Shown here: positions 7,957-17,012 of the stretch, piece by piece
Numbering within the stretch: position 1 is the first letter of the stretch
Layout of the letters: every line of letters begins with the position of its first letter
NCBI RefSeq assembly: GCF_034355335.1
Contig: NZ_CP136422.1
Span: 139,001-203,000, forward strand
From: Blautia coccoides
GTDB lineage: Bacteria; Bacillota; Clostridia; Lachnospirales; Lachnospiraceae
Direction of reading: 5' to 3'
DNA length: 64,000 bases
Program-made: the position numbers and the translations under genes
Notes under the pieces: model-generated
What the model was told of the DNA's origin: nothing
Database searches by the model: none
What the model saw: the letters and a program-made list of their open reading frames with translations, nothing else

Positions 7957-8538
7957 TTATAACAAGTAGTATTCTTCCAGTGTCAGGCCGGTGAGGGACA
8001 GGTAGGGAGCAAGGGGTTCCCCCACATAACGGATGTGCCATGGTTCGTAGGGGAATCCGGTGATGGATTCCTTACCTCTGGGATAGCGAAGGATAAATCC
8101 ATAGTGGGAGGCATAGGTGCTGAGCCATTTTCCCTCTGGTGTGAGGGCGAAGGTCTCTTCCAGCTCATAGTTCTCAGAGGGACAGGAGACATCCAGAGCC
8201 AGGCCGGTCTGGTGTTCGCTGCTTCCGGGAGGAGCCACGGCAGTCATGGGCGCGTCTCCGGTTTTCTTTAAGAGCTTCTCTCTCTTTACGAGGGCTGCCT
8301 CGTACAGCTCTCTTTGGCGGGTGTAAGGGCGGTAGCCTGAGACGCCCCACAGGTGTAACCCCTCCTTTTGGGCACGGTGAAACAGTTCCTCTGCGGCGGC
8401 CGCCGCATCCCTGACCAGGAGCCTTTTGGCATCGCCCGGAGGTGCTGAGAAGGGGATGGCAGGTTCTGTCAGGTTTTGGGGAATGTAGTTTTGGGACAGG
8501 AGGTGCTCCCGGTTGACCAGGATGGAAAGTTTTGACAT
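7957..8538 (-). CDS. VanY/D,D-carboxypeptidase-family peptidase (M15B)
   Basis: A 193-residue zinc peptidase of the D-alanyl-D-alanine carboxypeptidase family. It has the metal-binding SEHQTGLALDV motif (SxHxxGxAxD) and the downstream EPWHIRYVG motif, with the substrate-side VSGYRPYTRQRELYE segment before them. Such enzymes trim the terminal D-Ala of peptidoglycan precursors. No signal peptide or membrane segment is visible, so it may act in the cytoplasm or leave by an unknown route. A TTG at 8568 would add ten residues but has no ribosome binding site; the ATG at 8538 has only a weak one (TAAGG). No vancomycin-resistance genes lie nearby. Confidence 0.85.
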   Translation of the reverse strand: MSKLSILVNREHLLSQNYIPQNLTEPAIPFSAPPGDAKRLLVRDAAAAAEELFHRAQKEGLHLWGVSGYRPYTRQRELYEAALVKREKLLKKTGDAPMTAVAPPGSSEHQTGLALDVSCPSENYELEETFALTPEGKWLSTYASHYGFILRYPRGKESITGFPYEPWHIRYVGEPLAPYLSLTGLTLEEYYLL

Positions 8539-8696
8539 GGTTCGACCAGCCTTATTATTCGTATTCAACCAGTATTCTATGCAGGAATAGGAGAAAAAAA
8601 CACAGTTCCAGGATAGTAATAGGAAATATTTTGTAGTATACTGTACCCATATATCAGGGGACGCAATGAGCGGTAATGAGAGAAAGGGATACAGTT

Positions 8697-11060
8697 ATGT
8701 TAGAACACTTCGGGGATATAACGATGATACAGGAGGTTCTTCAGCAGGCACAGACAGGACTCTGGATCATAGAGATAGAAGAGGGGAAAGAGCCCAGAAT
8801 GTATGCTGACAAGGCCATGCTGGGACTGCTTGGGCTGGAGGAAGAGCCGGAACCGGAGGTATGCTACAGGGCCTGGTATGACAGGATCATCCCTGAGTAT
8901 TACCCTCAGGTGGAGAAGGGCGTGGAACAGATGATGAGACACAGGCGCGCGGAGGTGCAGTATCCTTGGAAACATCCCAAATGGGGCAGGATATATGTCC
9001 GCTGCGGCGGTGTGCGGGATGACAGCTACGAAGACGGGGTCCGGCTGAGGGGCTACCACCAGAATATTACGGATACCATTAGGGCAGAGCAGGAGTCGGA
9101 TGCTGTCATCAGAGCTTTGAGTGAACGGTATAAAGGGATTTACCTGTGTAATATGGAGACCGAGGAGATCAAGACCATAAAAGATTACCAGGAGATCGGC
9201 GGATATGTAGGGGGATGCTCCAGCCTCCAGGAATTTCTGTGTCTCTATGCATCAAGCAGCGTGCTTCCGGAGTACAGGAAGTATTTTCTGGAGCTGGCGT
9301 CAGGGAACAGGCTGATGGAACGTCTGACAGGAGAGAGCGGACGGGTGGAATATATCTACCGTGTGGTATCAGGAAACTGGAGACAGCTCCTCCTCCTGCC
9401 TTTTTCTGTGTCCGGCGGGGAAAGTCCCATTATCATAATGGCTTTTGATGACCAGAACGCGGAGATGGAGGAGCATTATAACCAGATGATCGCCCAGGCA
9501 GCGGTATCCAGAATGTATACGCTGGCTGTCAGTGTAGACATGGGAAAGACGGAGTATCACTGTGTACACTGCGCGGAGGAGAACCTGAAAATTGATCGGA
9601 ACGGCAGTTTTGCCGATTATATAGGAAGACTGCAGGAGCGTGTCTGCCAGGAGGACAGAGAGGAACTGCAGGCTATTTACTGTGAGGAGAGTTACCGGGA
9701 CAGGGGATGTCTGGAAGGTGAGCTGCGCATGTGGGATAAAAAGAAGCAGCTCCATTATTATACCTATTACGCGGCGCTCATAGAGCAGGATACAGGTGGA
9801 GGCTTCCTTCTGCTCATGAGGAATGTGGATGTAAAGCGTGAAGAGGATGAGAAGAACCGTCAGGCTCTTCTGACAGCCTATGAATCCGCCAAGACAGCCA
9901 ATGAGGCAAAAACAAATTTTCTTGCCAGAATGTCCCACGATATCCGCACACCCATGAACGCCATTGTGGGAATGACGGCCATCGCCCAGGCCAATGCAGG
10001 CGATACGGAGAAAATACAGGACTGTCTGCACAAGATCAGTATCTCCAGTGAGCATCTTCTGGAGCTTCTCAATGAGGTTCTGGATATGAGCAGAATTGAG
10101 ACTGGTAAGATAAGCCTGGCAAAGGAGTCCTTCCATCTGCAGGAGCTGATACAGAGCATTGGCACTATAATCGGGCATGAGATAGAGGAAAAGGGCCACA
10201 GACTTACCATATGTACTGACGAGGTTATACACAGAGATGTTCAGGGAGACACGGGGCGTATCCGGCAGATCCTGTTGAACCTGATCACAAACGCAGTCAA
10301 GTATACCCCGGACGGCGGATGTATCGGTCTTGCGGCAAAAGAGAAGGTATCAGATATCGCCGGTTACGGCAAATTTGAGTTTATTGTGGAGGACAATGGG
10401 ATCGGCATGGATGAGAAATTTCTGGAGCATGTCTATGATCCCTTTGAGCGGGCGGACGATGAGCGTGTGAAGAATATTCAGGGGACGGGTCTTGGCATGT
10501 CCATCGTGAAAGGGCTTGTGAGCATGATGCAGGGCGATGTGCAGGTCCGCAGTGTACCGGGAAAGGGAACGCGTTTTACCGTGACTCTGTATCTGAAGCT
10601 GGAGAATAGGGAGGAAATTTCTGAGAAGAAAAAAACAGACAGACCTGTCACAAATCTTCTGGACAGTAACCCTCTGGCTGGCATCAGGATTCTGTTGGTG
10701 GAGGACAATGAGCTGAATCAGGAGATTGCCCGGGAACTGCTGGAGATGGCAGGGGCAGTGGTGGAACTGGCAAATAACGGCAGGGAGGCAGTGGATATGG
10801 TGCAGGAGCATCCGGACCGATATGGCACGATACTCATGGATATCCGTATGCCGGTTATGGATGGGTGTGAGGCGGCAAGGCGTATCCGTGCTCTGGGAAG
10901 ACCGGATACGGACAGGGTTCCCATCATTGCCATGACAGCCAACGCGTTCTCCGAGGATGTAAAGCAGTCCCTGGATTCCGGGATGAATGCACATATTGCA
11001 AAACCAATTGACATGGAAAAGATCATCAGGACCATACAGGAGTATGTATGGAATTCATAG
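8697..11060 (+). CDS. Soluble hybrid histidine kinase with PAS-like sensor and receiver domain
   Basis: About 787 residues without any membrane segment, so a cytoplasmic sensor. The N-terminal 400 residues hold PAS-like regions, the first ending in a PAC-like segment GYHQNITDTIRAEQES. The HisKA domain has the H-box MSHDIRTPMNAIVGM with phospho-acceptor H414. The ATPase domain shows NAVKYTP, VEDNGIGMD and GTGLGMSIVKG. The C-terminal receiver has VEDNELNQ, the phospho-acceptor D715 in LMDIRMPVMDG, and the conserved lysine in AKPID. An earlier ATG at 8676 is possible, but AGAAAGGGA is well placed for 8697. No HPt or partner regulator gene lies nearby, so its output is unknown. Confidence 0.9.
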   Translation: MLEHFGDITMIQEVLQQAQTGLWIIEIEEGKEPRMYADKAMLGLLGLEEEPEPEVCYRAWYDRIIPEYYPQVEKGVEQMMRHRRAEVQYPWKHPKWGRIYVRCGGVRDDSYEDGVRLRGYHQNITDTIRAEQESDAVIRALSERYKGIYLCNMETEEIKTIKDYQEIGGYVGGCSSLQEFLCLYASSSVLPEYRKYFLELASGNRLMERLTGESGRVEYIYRVVSGNWRQLLLLPFSVSGGESPIIIMAFDDQNAEMEEHYNQMIAQAAVSRMYTLAVSVDMGKTEYHCVHCAEENLKIDRNGSFADYIGRLQERVCQEDREELQAIYCEESYRDRGCLEGELRMWDKKKQLHYYTYYAALIEQDTGGGFLLLMRNVDVKREEDEKNRQALLTAYESAKTANEAKTNFLARMSHDIRTPMNAIVGMTAIAQANAGDTEKIQDCLHKISISSEHLLELLNEVLDMSRIETGKISLAKESFHLQELIQSIGTIIGHEIEEKGHRLTICTDEVIHRDVQGDTGRIRQILLNLITNAVKYTPDGGCIGLAAKEKVSDIAGYGKFEFIVEDNGIGMDEKFLEHVYDPFERADDERVKNIQGTGLGMSIVKGLVSMMQGDVQVRSVPGKGTRFTVTLYLKLENREEISEKKKTDRPVTNLLDSNPLAGIRILLVEDNELNQEIARELLEMAGAVVELANNGREAVDMVQEHPDRYGTILMDIRMPVMDGCEAARRIRALGRPDTDRVPIIAMTANAFSEDVKQSLDSGMNAHIAKPIDMEKIIRTIQEYVWNS

Positions 11061-11131
11061 AAAAGGCTGAATTAAGGAAGTGATATCTGCAGCAGCAGCC
11101 ATATAAAGTGCAGTCAAAATTCAAATCGAGG

Positions 11132-11160
11132 TTGAAACTTTTTTTCAAATATGGTATGAT
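11132..11160 (+). promoter_or_regulatory. rpiR-family gene promoter overlapped by a palindrome
   Basis: TTGAAA (11132-11137) and TATGAT (11155-11160) are 17 bases apart. The -35 box starts a 17-bp palindrome, TTGAAA-N5-TTTCAA (11132-11148). A palindrome of this kind is typical of RpiR/MurR operators and suggests autoregulation. Confidence 0.65.
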
Positions 11161-11206
11161 TTTTTTGTAAAAAAAGAAAATGGCAGATAAAAGAGGAGAA
11201 TGAACT

Positions 11207-12055
11207 GTGGTAGGAGGAAGCTGCAAGGAAAAAATTTTAGGGAGAATGCACTTGCTTACCAACACGGAAGCGAAACTGGCAGCTTACATACTGGAACATT
11301 ATGAGGAAGTGCTGAACTGTAATATTACGGAGCTGGCAGAAGAGGCAGGGGTAAGTGACGCGTCTGTCGTAAGATTCTGCAAGAGTGTGGGTTACAAGGG
11401 GTATCAGGATTTTAAAGTCAATGCGGCCAGGGATGTGCTGCCCAGGGATAAACACTTTAACCCCAGTCTGGAGCAGGGGGATGACCCGGAAACTATCTGC
11501 AGAAAGATTTTTGCCTCGGAGGTAAATGTTTTAAACAGAACACTGGCCGGGATCGATCTGCCTTTGCTCACAAAAGTGGCAGATCAGATACGCAGCGCAA
11601 AACGGCTGGTCTTTTTCGGCAGCGGCGGCAGTCTTTTAGTGGGAAAGGATGCCCAGCATAAATTTATGAAGATAGGTATCAGGGCTTTTGTCTATGATGA
11701 TGTAGATATGCAGCTCATGGTTTCATCGCTTATGGAGGAGGGAGAGCTGGCTTTTGGGATTTCCCACTCAGGAAGCAACTGTAATGTTATAAATTGTCTG
11801 CGCAATGCCAGAGAAAATGGGGTCGATACAGTGGCTCTGGTAAGCCAGGGGAAAACGCCGTTGTCAAAAATTGCAGACGTGGTGCTGTATTCCTCGGCGG
11901 AGGAAACCATATTCCAGTCAGAGTCGGTGAGCACGCGGATAGCACAGCTTGCAATGATAGACACTCTGGTCGCTATCGTGGCATTTGAGGATTATGAGGA
12001 TTCCTATACGGCCATCCAGAAGACCAGAAAGGCTACTTCAGAAAACAAATTATAA
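11207..12055 (+). CDS. MurR/RpiR-family transcriptional regulator
   Basis: A 282-residue sugar-phosphate-responsive regulator. Residues 1-75 form the RpiR helix-turn-helix (ITELAEEAGVSDASVVRFCKSVGYKGYQDFK, given here as the HTH and following helix in two parts around VVRFCK). Residues 125-260 form a SIS sugar-isomerase domain with FFGSGGSLLVGKDAQHK and SHSGSN, the phosphosugar-binding loops. The start is a GTG 8 bases after GAGGAG. It lies directly upstream of the dehydrogenase/aldolase/kinase/TRAP operon, ends in its own terminator, and probably controls that operon and itself. The effector is likely the phosphorylated intermediate made by the FGGY kinase (inference). Confidence 0.9.
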   Translation: MVGGSCKEKILGRMHLLTNTEAKLAAYILEHYEEVLNCNITELAEEAGVSDASVVRFCKSVGYKGYQDFKVNAARDVLPRDKHFNPSLEQGDDPETICRKIFASEVNVLNRTLAGIDLPLLTKVADQIRSAKRLVFFGSGGSLLVGKDAQHKFMKIGIRAFVYDDVDMQLMVSSLMEEGELAFGISHSGSNCNVINCLRNARENGVDTVALVSQGKTPLSKIADVVLYSSAEETIFQSESVSTRIAQLAMIDTLVAIVAFEDYEDSYTAIQKTRKATSENKL

Positions 12056-12079
12056 ATGGAGCTGATGAGCTTTGGTGTG

Positions 12080-12111
12080 AATAAAAAGTCCGGTTCGCCG
12101 GACTTTTTATT
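12080..12111 (+). terminator. Rho-independent terminator
   Basis: A perfect 14-bp stem with a TTCG tetraloop: AATAAAAAGTCCGG at 12080-12093 pairs with CCGGACTTTTTATT at 12098-12111. Confidence 0.95.
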
Positions 12112-12349
12112 TTGTCTAAACTGAAAAAAAATTACAGAAAAATTATTATTATGTGAAAACAAGTAAATTGATTTTCTGAAAAATATTTTTTATAAATCTG
12201 CGATAATGATGAAAAATCTTGAAAATACAGCGATATAACCAAAAATATAAAAGGAAATTGAAAATAATTTACAAAAAATAAAAATACTATTGAAAATAAT
12301 TTTTAAATATGCTATGATGACATCAAGATAAAAAAAGGAGTGAAAAAGT
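12112..12349 (+). promoter_or_regulatory. AT-rich operon control region with promoter and direct repeats
   Basis: This very AT-rich stretch separates the rpiR gene from the catabolic operon. A promoter, TTGAAA (12290-12295), 17 bases, TATGAT (12313-12318), is almost the same as the rpiR promoter. ATTGAAAATAATTT occurs at 12257-12270 and again at 12289-12302, 32 bases apart, with the second copy over the -35 box. These are candidate sites for the upstream RpiR regulator. AAAAGGAGTG then precedes the ATG at 12350. Confidence 0.6.
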
Positions 12350-13387
12350 ATGAGAGCAGTTGTTTTGAACGGGCCAAATGATTTTGCACCGACAGATTTG
12401 CCGAAGCCTCAGATCGGAGATAACGACATACTTCTGGAGATGAAAAAAGCAGCTATCTGCGGAACGGACATGCGTATCCTTGCGGGAACCAAGACAAAGG
12501 GTGTTCGTTATCCATCCGTGATCGGCCATGAGATGTGCGGCATCATCAGTGAGATTGGAAAGAACGTATCTGGTTTTCAGGCAGGGGACAAGGTTGCCAT
12601 TGCCAATGTGATTCCCTGTGGTTCCTGCCCGGCCTGTCTGGCGGGAAGAGAGAACGCCTGCATGAACCGAAAAGCGGTTGGATACGAGTTTGACGGAGGA
12701 TTCGAGGAATATGTACTGATTCCCGAGATCGCCATTAAAAGCGGCAATGTCATCAAGCTTCCGGAACACGTATCTTTCACCGCAGGGGCTTTGATAGAAC
12801 CTCTGGCCTGCTGTATCCGCGGACTGAAAAATGCCGGAACCGGATTTAACGATACTGTATTGATCGTAGGAGCCGGACCTATCGGATTGATGCACATGCA
12901 GCTTTCCAGGATCGCAGGGGCTAAGCAGGTCATCGTAAGCGAACCCAATGAGATGAGACGCCAGGTGGCGCTTGAACTGGGAGCAGACAAAGTGGTGGAC
13001 CCGACGAAAGAGAATCTGGAACAGATCATCAGTGATGCCACAGGCGGCATGGGGGCGGATGTGATCATTATGGCTATCGGCGTTCCGGCGCTGGTGAACT
13101 CTACCTTGAAGCTCTGTAAAAAGGGCGGTACCGTGAACCTTTTTGCCGGATTTGCCGGAACAGGCGAATGCACTATAGAGGTAAATACCATCCATTATAA
13201 TGAAATAACCGTCAATGGAAGCACTGCGTACAAGCGTGCCGATTATCTGGAAGCGGCAGACATGGTTATGACACAAAAGATCAATCTGGATAAAATTGCA
13301 ACACATACATATAAAATTGATGATTTCCAAAAGGCTTATGAGATGTGTAAAAGCGGTCAGGGTCTGAAGGTTATTATTGAACCGTAA
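12350..13387 (+). CDS. Zinc-dependent medium-chain dehydrogenase (polyol/threonine dehydrogenase-like)
   Basis: A 345-residue NAD(P)-dependent alcohol dehydrogenase. Catalytic zinc ligands are seen in AICGTDM and GHEMCG. The structural zinc knuckle is the four-cysteine segment CGSCPACLAGRENAC at about residues 84-98. The Rossmann loop is VGAGPIGLMHMQL near residue 175. It resembles sorbitol, galactitol and threonine dehydrogenases; the substrate is unassigned. It is the first gene of an operon with an aldolase, FGGY kinase and TRAP carboxylate transporter, so it may oxidise or reduce an imported polyol or sugar acid. Confidence 0.88.
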   Translation: MRAVVLNGPNDFAPTDLPKPQIGDNDILLEMKKAAICGTDMRILAGTKTKGVRYPSVIGHEMCGIISEIGKNVSGFQAGDKVAIANVIPCGSCPACLAGRENACMNRKAVGYEFDGGFEEYVLIPEIAIKSGNVIKLPEHVSFTAGALIEPLACCIRGLKNAGTGFNDTVLIVGAGPIGLMHMQLSRIAGAKQVIVSEPNEMRRQVALELGADKVVDPTKENLEQIISDATGGMGADVIIMAIGVPALVNSTLKLCKKGGTVNLFAGFAGTGECTIEVNTIHYNEITVNGSTAYKRADYLEAADMVMTQKINLDKIATHTYKIDDFQKAYEMCKSGQGLKVIIEP

Positions 13388-13395
13388 AGTAAAGG

Positions 13396-13494
13396 TATCT
13401 ATACAAAAAGTATTTATGCAAAAGCATCTATACAAGAACATTTATACAAAGAGCATATATAAAAAAGCATATATAAAAAACATTTATATAAGAA
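13396..13494 (+). repeat. Degenerate 14-bp AT-rich tandem repeat (7 units)
   Basis: Seven units of 13-15 bases, consensus roughly YATNTATAYAARAAR, begin at 13396, 13411, 13425, 13439, 13454, 13468 and 13481. They fill the gap between the dehydrogenase and aldolase genes. No coding frame or terminator is evident. The array ends just before the aldolase ribosome binding site (AAAAGGAG). Confidence 0.75.
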
Positions 13495-13512
13495 GAAAAG
13501 GAGATTAAAATT

Positions 13513-14355
13513 ATGGCAATGTTAGGCAAAGAGGTAAGAATGAGCAGACTGGTCAATCCAAAGAGCAATAAAATGATGGCGATCACAGTTGACCATGCCA
13601 CTTCGAGGGGAATCGCTCCTCTGACAGGACTGCATCATGTTCAGGACACCATTGATAAGATAATCTTGGGAAGACCGGATGCCATGACCCTGACAAAAGG
13701 GATTGCAGAGCACTGCATGTGGAACCACGCGGGAGAGGTGGCAATGCTGATGAAGATTTCCAACTATTCCCCGGTAGCTCCAACCAGAGACACGGTCTTC
13801 GGTACTGTTGACGAAGCGATCCGGATGGGCGCCGACGCTGTATCTATGGGATGCATGACACTGGGTGACTTCCAGGGAGAGCAGTTTGAAGCGATCGGAA
13901 GAGTTTCTGAAGAGTGCATGAGAAAAGGAATGCCTCTCATCGGACATGTATATCCGAAAGGTGAGAGCGTGAAACCGGAAGACAGAACTGCCTGGGAGAA
14001 TATTGCTTATTGTGTAAGAAGCGCCTGTGAGCTGGGTATGGATATTATAAAGACTACCTATACAGGAGACCCGGACAGTATGGCTAAAGTGGTGGCAACC
14101 GTGCCTTCTACCTTCCGTATTGTTATCCAGGGCGGAGATGCCTGCAAGACATTGGATGACTATCTGCAGATGACCAGAGAAGCTATGGACTGCGGTGTGG
14201 GCGGTGTGACCATGGGAAGATTTGTATGGGATTACAAAGATGTAACGGCTCTTGTCATTGCTCTGCGTTATATCATCCATGAGGGATACAGTGTAAAAGA
14301 GGCAAAGGAGCTTCTGGCCCAGCTTGAAAATGACAAAAACTACAGTGAATTCTAA
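13513..14355 (+). CDS. Class I aldolase, DeoC/FbaB-LsrF family
   Basis: A 280-residue TIM-barrel aldolase. The likely Schiff-base lysine is K180 in MDIIKTTYTGD, the position used by LsrF, FbaB and related class I enzymes. MAITVDHATSRG near residue 22 and VIQGGDAC near residue 210 are phosphate-site and core barrel strands of the family. AAAAGGAG precedes the ATG. It is followed by an FGGY kinase as LsrF/LsrK are paired in autoinducer-2 breakdown, but the transporter here is TRAP-type and the other lsr genes are missing. Cleavage of a phosphorylated ketose or sugar acid made by the kinase is the best guess. Confidence 0.87.
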   Translation: MAMLGKEVRMSRLVNPKSNKMMAITVDHATSRGIAPLTGLHHVQDTIDKIILGRPDAMTLTKGIAEHCMWNHAGEVAMLMKISNYSPVAPTRDTVFGTVDEAIRMGADAVSMGCMTLGDFQGEQFEAIGRVSEECMRKGMPLIGHVYPKGESVKPEDRTAWENIAYCVRSACELGMDIIKTTYTGDPDSMAKVVATVPSTFRIVIQGGDACKTLDDYLQMTREAMDCGVGGVTMGRFVWDYKDVTALVIALRYIIHEGYSVKEAKELLAQLENDKNYSEF

Positions 14356-14389
14356 GAGAAACCAATAACATACGAAACGGGTGTATAAG

Positions 14390-15928
14390 ATGGGAAATAG
14401 ATACTTATTGGGAGTGGATGTGGGGACCACCAGTATTAAAGTGGCAGTGATAGATGAACAGGCCAAGGTTTTAGGAATGAGCAGCAGTTCATACCGGCTG
14501 ATCACACCAAATCAGGATTATGCGCAGATCGACACAGAGGATATGTGGAATGCCTATCTAAAGTGTATCCGGCTGCTCCAGGAAGGGAAAAACATAGACA
14601 TGTCCAAGGTGGCCGGAATCAGTATATCCAGCCTGTGTCCGGGACTTACGGCTCTGGGAGAGAACGGGGAGGTGCTTACAGACCCCATTATATATTCTGA
14701 CCGGCGCAGTACCCGGGAGGCGGAGATGATACTGGAAGCTGTGGGCCGCGAAAAGCTTTTTGAGATTACAGCCAATACAGCTATGGCAGGAGCCATGTCA
14801 GGAACTTCTATGCTGTGGATCAAGCGCAACCTTCCGGAAGTTTATGAAAAGACAAAGTATTTTGGCCATGTGAACACGCTGCTGGCACAGAGAATGTCCG
14901 GAAATTTTGCCATGGATCATTCCAATGCCTCCTATACGGATCTGTTTGAGACAACAGGGGGCTTCCGGTGGTCTGCATTTCTCTGTGAAAAAATTGGGAT
15001 CGACATGGAGAAGCTGCCTCCGCTCCATGCGTCCACAGATGTGGTGGGCGGACTGATCCATCCCGATTTGATCCAAATGGGAATTCCCAGAGATACCCCG
15101 ATCATTATCGGCGGCGGAGATACGGCCTGCGCTACTTTAGCGGCAGGCGTGACCAAAGCCGGTCAGGTGTGCGAATCCGTAGGAACTACCAATGTACTGA
15201 CTGTTTGTGTGGACCAGCCCAGATTTGACAAGGGATTTATCAACAGATGTCATGTGGTGGAGGGAACCTGGATCTATCAGGGGGCACTGTCCCATACAGG
15301 CGCTTCCTACCAGTGGTTCCGGGACAACTTCTGTCAGGATTTGGTAGATCAGGCGGTGGGCACTGAGAAGACAGCGTTTCAGCTTATGAACGAGGAGGCC
15401 GACAAGGCGGAACCCGGGAGCGGGGGACTTGTATTCCTGCCCTATATGCTTGGCGAGAGAAGCCCTATCTGGGACCCTTATGCAAGGGGTGTTTTCTTTG
15501 GCGTATCTCTGCAGACCACCCGGAAAGAGATGAACCGGGCAGTAATGGAGGGATGCGGATACGGACTGAGGCAGCTCTCTGAGATCGCCGAACGGGTTAC
15601 AGGACAGAGAATACAGGAATTTACGTCTATCGGAGGCGGAGCCAAGAGCGAAACCTGGGCGCAGATCAAAGCCGATATTACGGGAAAAGATATCAGGATC
15701 CTGGATATGAATGATATGGCACCCATTGGCGCCGCACTGCTTGCGGGAGTGGGCGCCGGGATTTTCAAGGATGTCTATGAAGCTGCTGACAAAGTGGAGA
15801 AAAAAGTATATAAAGTTATCCGAAGCAGCCGGGCACATGATGATATTTACAATAAGAGATATCAAGTATATATACAGTTATATCCACAGATCAAGGAACT
15901 ATATAAGATTGGGAGTAACCTACATTAG
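14390..15928 (+). CDS. FGGY-family carbohydrate kinase
   Basis: A 512-residue ATP-dependent sugar or sugar-acid kinase of the hexokinase/actin fold. The phosphate-1 loop is LLGVDVGTTSIKVAVID at the start. The catalytic aspartate lies in IIIGGGDTACATLAAG near residue 243, and the adenosine loop is SIGGGAKSETWAQIKADI near residue 415. Length and motifs suit xylulokinase, gluconokinase or LsrK types, which cannot be told apart here. A GTG at 14381 would add three residues; ATG 14390 is preferred, though both have weak ribosome binding sites. It probably phosphorylates the compound imported by the adjacent TRAP system before the aldolase cuts it. Confidence 0.9.
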   Translation: MGNRYLLGVDVGTTSIKVAVIDEQAKVLGMSSSSYRLITPNQDYAQIDTEDMWNAYLKCIRLLQEGKNIDMSKVAGISISSLCPGLTALGENGEVLTDPIIYSDRRSTREAEMILEAVGREKLFEITANTAMAGAMSGTSMLWIKRNLPEVYEKTKYFGHVNTLLAQRMSGNFAMDHSNASYTDLFETTGGFRWSAFLCEKIGIDMEKLPPLHASTDVVGGLIHPDLIQMGIPRDTPIIIGGGDTACATLAAGVTKAGQVCESVGTTNVLTVCVDQPRFDKGFINRCHVVEGTWIYQGALSHTGASYQWFRDNFCQDLVDQAVGTEKTAFQLMNEEADKAEPGSGGLVFLPYMLGERSPIWDPYARGVFFGVSLQTTRKEMNRAVMEGCGYGLRQLSEIAERVTGQRIQEFTSIGGGAKSETWAQIKADITGKDIRILDMNDMAPIGAALLAGVGAGIFKDVYEAADKVEKKVYKVIRSSRAHDDIYNKRYQVYIQLYPQIKELYKIGSNLH

Positions 15929-15944
15929 GAAAAGGAGAAGAAAA

Positions 15945-16991
15945 ATGAAGAAAAGAGTATTAGCAGCAGTGCTGTCAGCAGCCATGATATGTACCGGTCT
16001 TGCAGGATGCGGAGGAAACAGCCAAAGTACGGATGCTTCCGGAAAAGCGGATGCGGGAAAGAAGACGAAAATCACCATTGCAGTGCCGGACCCTGAGTCA
16101 TCCTATATCTATCAGGCAGCGCAGGAGTTCGCGGACCGCGCCAGCGAGTATTCAGACGGAACACTGGAATTTACGGTTTCCGGTAACGGTTCCCTCTATG
16201 GCGGGGATACGGCAGCGGGCATCAAACAGCTTTCCGCAGGTTCTCTGCAGATGCTGATCCTGGCAAGCAGTGTGTATGCCAGCTTTGAACCGGGATACAA
16301 TGTCATCTCAGTGCCTTACATGTTTGACGACCAGCAGCAGCTTCTGGACTATTTAAACAGTGACACAGGAAAGGAACTGATGAACCGTGTTTCCGATATG
16401 GGGATCACCACTGTGGGAAGCTGGACCAGATCTTTCCGCAAGATCACCAATTCCAAGAATCCTGTGAACAAACCGGAGGATTTGAAGGGCATGGTTCTCA
16501 GAGTGCCCAATAATGCCCTGTATGTAGAGTTCTTCGGAGCCTGCGGTGCAGTGACGACGCCTATGAACTTCAGTGAGGTTTACAATGCGCTTCAGTTAAA
16601 TACTCTGGACGGACAGGAAAATCCGGTGGATGTTCCATTCTCTAACAAGTTCTACGAGGTACAGAAATATATCTCCGGCACAGAGCATATGGCAGATGCC
16701 TGGCTGGTAGGAATCAACAGCTCTGTCTATGACGGCTTATCTGAAAAACAGCAGGAGGCCATCACGAAAGCCGGTGAGGAAGTACAGCAGTGGAATGTTG
16801 ATTTCATGGAAAAAGAAGATGAGACTGCCCTGCAGACACTGCTTGATAACGGCATGGAGTACAATGAGATCTCTGAGGAAGACCGTCAGGAATTTGTGAA
16901 AGTATCCCAGTCCTGTTACGACAAGTTCAAGGAACTGATCGGGGATGATGAGCTGTTCAACGCTACAACAGAATTTTGCGGTAAAAACTAA
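15945..16991 (+). CDS. dctP: TRAP transporter substrate-binding lipoprotein DctP
   Basis: A 348-residue extracytoplasmic binding protein. It has a lipoprotein signal peptide ending in the lipobox LAGC, with Cys22 as the lipidated residue. The LKGMVLRVPNN segment contains the conserved arginine that normally clamps a carboxylate, and ALQLNTLDGQENPV is the second family signature. This argues for an acidic substrate such as a sugar acid. The start is set by AAAAGGAGAAG just before ATG 15945; a longer upstream frame overlaps the kinase and is not real. It works with the DctQ and DctM proteins encoded next to it, driven by an ion gradient. Confidence 0.92.
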   Translation: MKKRVLAAVLSAAMICTGLAGCGGNSQSTDASGKADAGKKTKITIAVPDPESSYIYQAAQEFADRASEYSDGTLEFTVSGNGSLYGGDTAAGIKQLSAGSLQMLILASSVYASFEPGYNVISVPYMFDDQQQLLDYLNSDTGKELMNRVSDMGITTVGSWTRSFRKITNSKNPVNKPEDLKGMVLRVPNNALYVEFFGACGAVTTPMNFSEVYNALQLNTLDGQENPVDVPFSNKFYEVQKYISGTEHMADAWLVGINSSVYDGLSEKQQEAITKAGEEVQQWNVDFMEKEDETALQTLLDNGMEYNEISEEDRQEFVKVSQSCYDKFKELIGDDELFNATTEFCGKN

Positions 16992-17012
16992 GAAAATGGT
17001 GGAGGTGTTCTT

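Noticed and set aside
7957..8538. VanY-like gene as part of a vancomycin-resistance cluster.
   Set aside because: No vanH/A/X or vanRS genes are near; the protein also lacks a membrane anchor.
13396..13494. Tandem repeat considered as a CRISPR array.
   Set aside because: Units are 14 bases with no unique spacers, and no cas genes are present. No CRISPR array was seen anywhere in the window.
12323..14505. Large minus-strand open frames opposite the dehydrogenase and aldolase genes.
   Set aside because: Antisense shadows of intact enzymes; no domain, no ribosome binding site.
15711..15944. In-frame extension of the DctP frame into the kinase gene.
   Set aside because: The signal peptide and AAAAGGAGAAG place the start at 15945; the extension overlaps the kinase.
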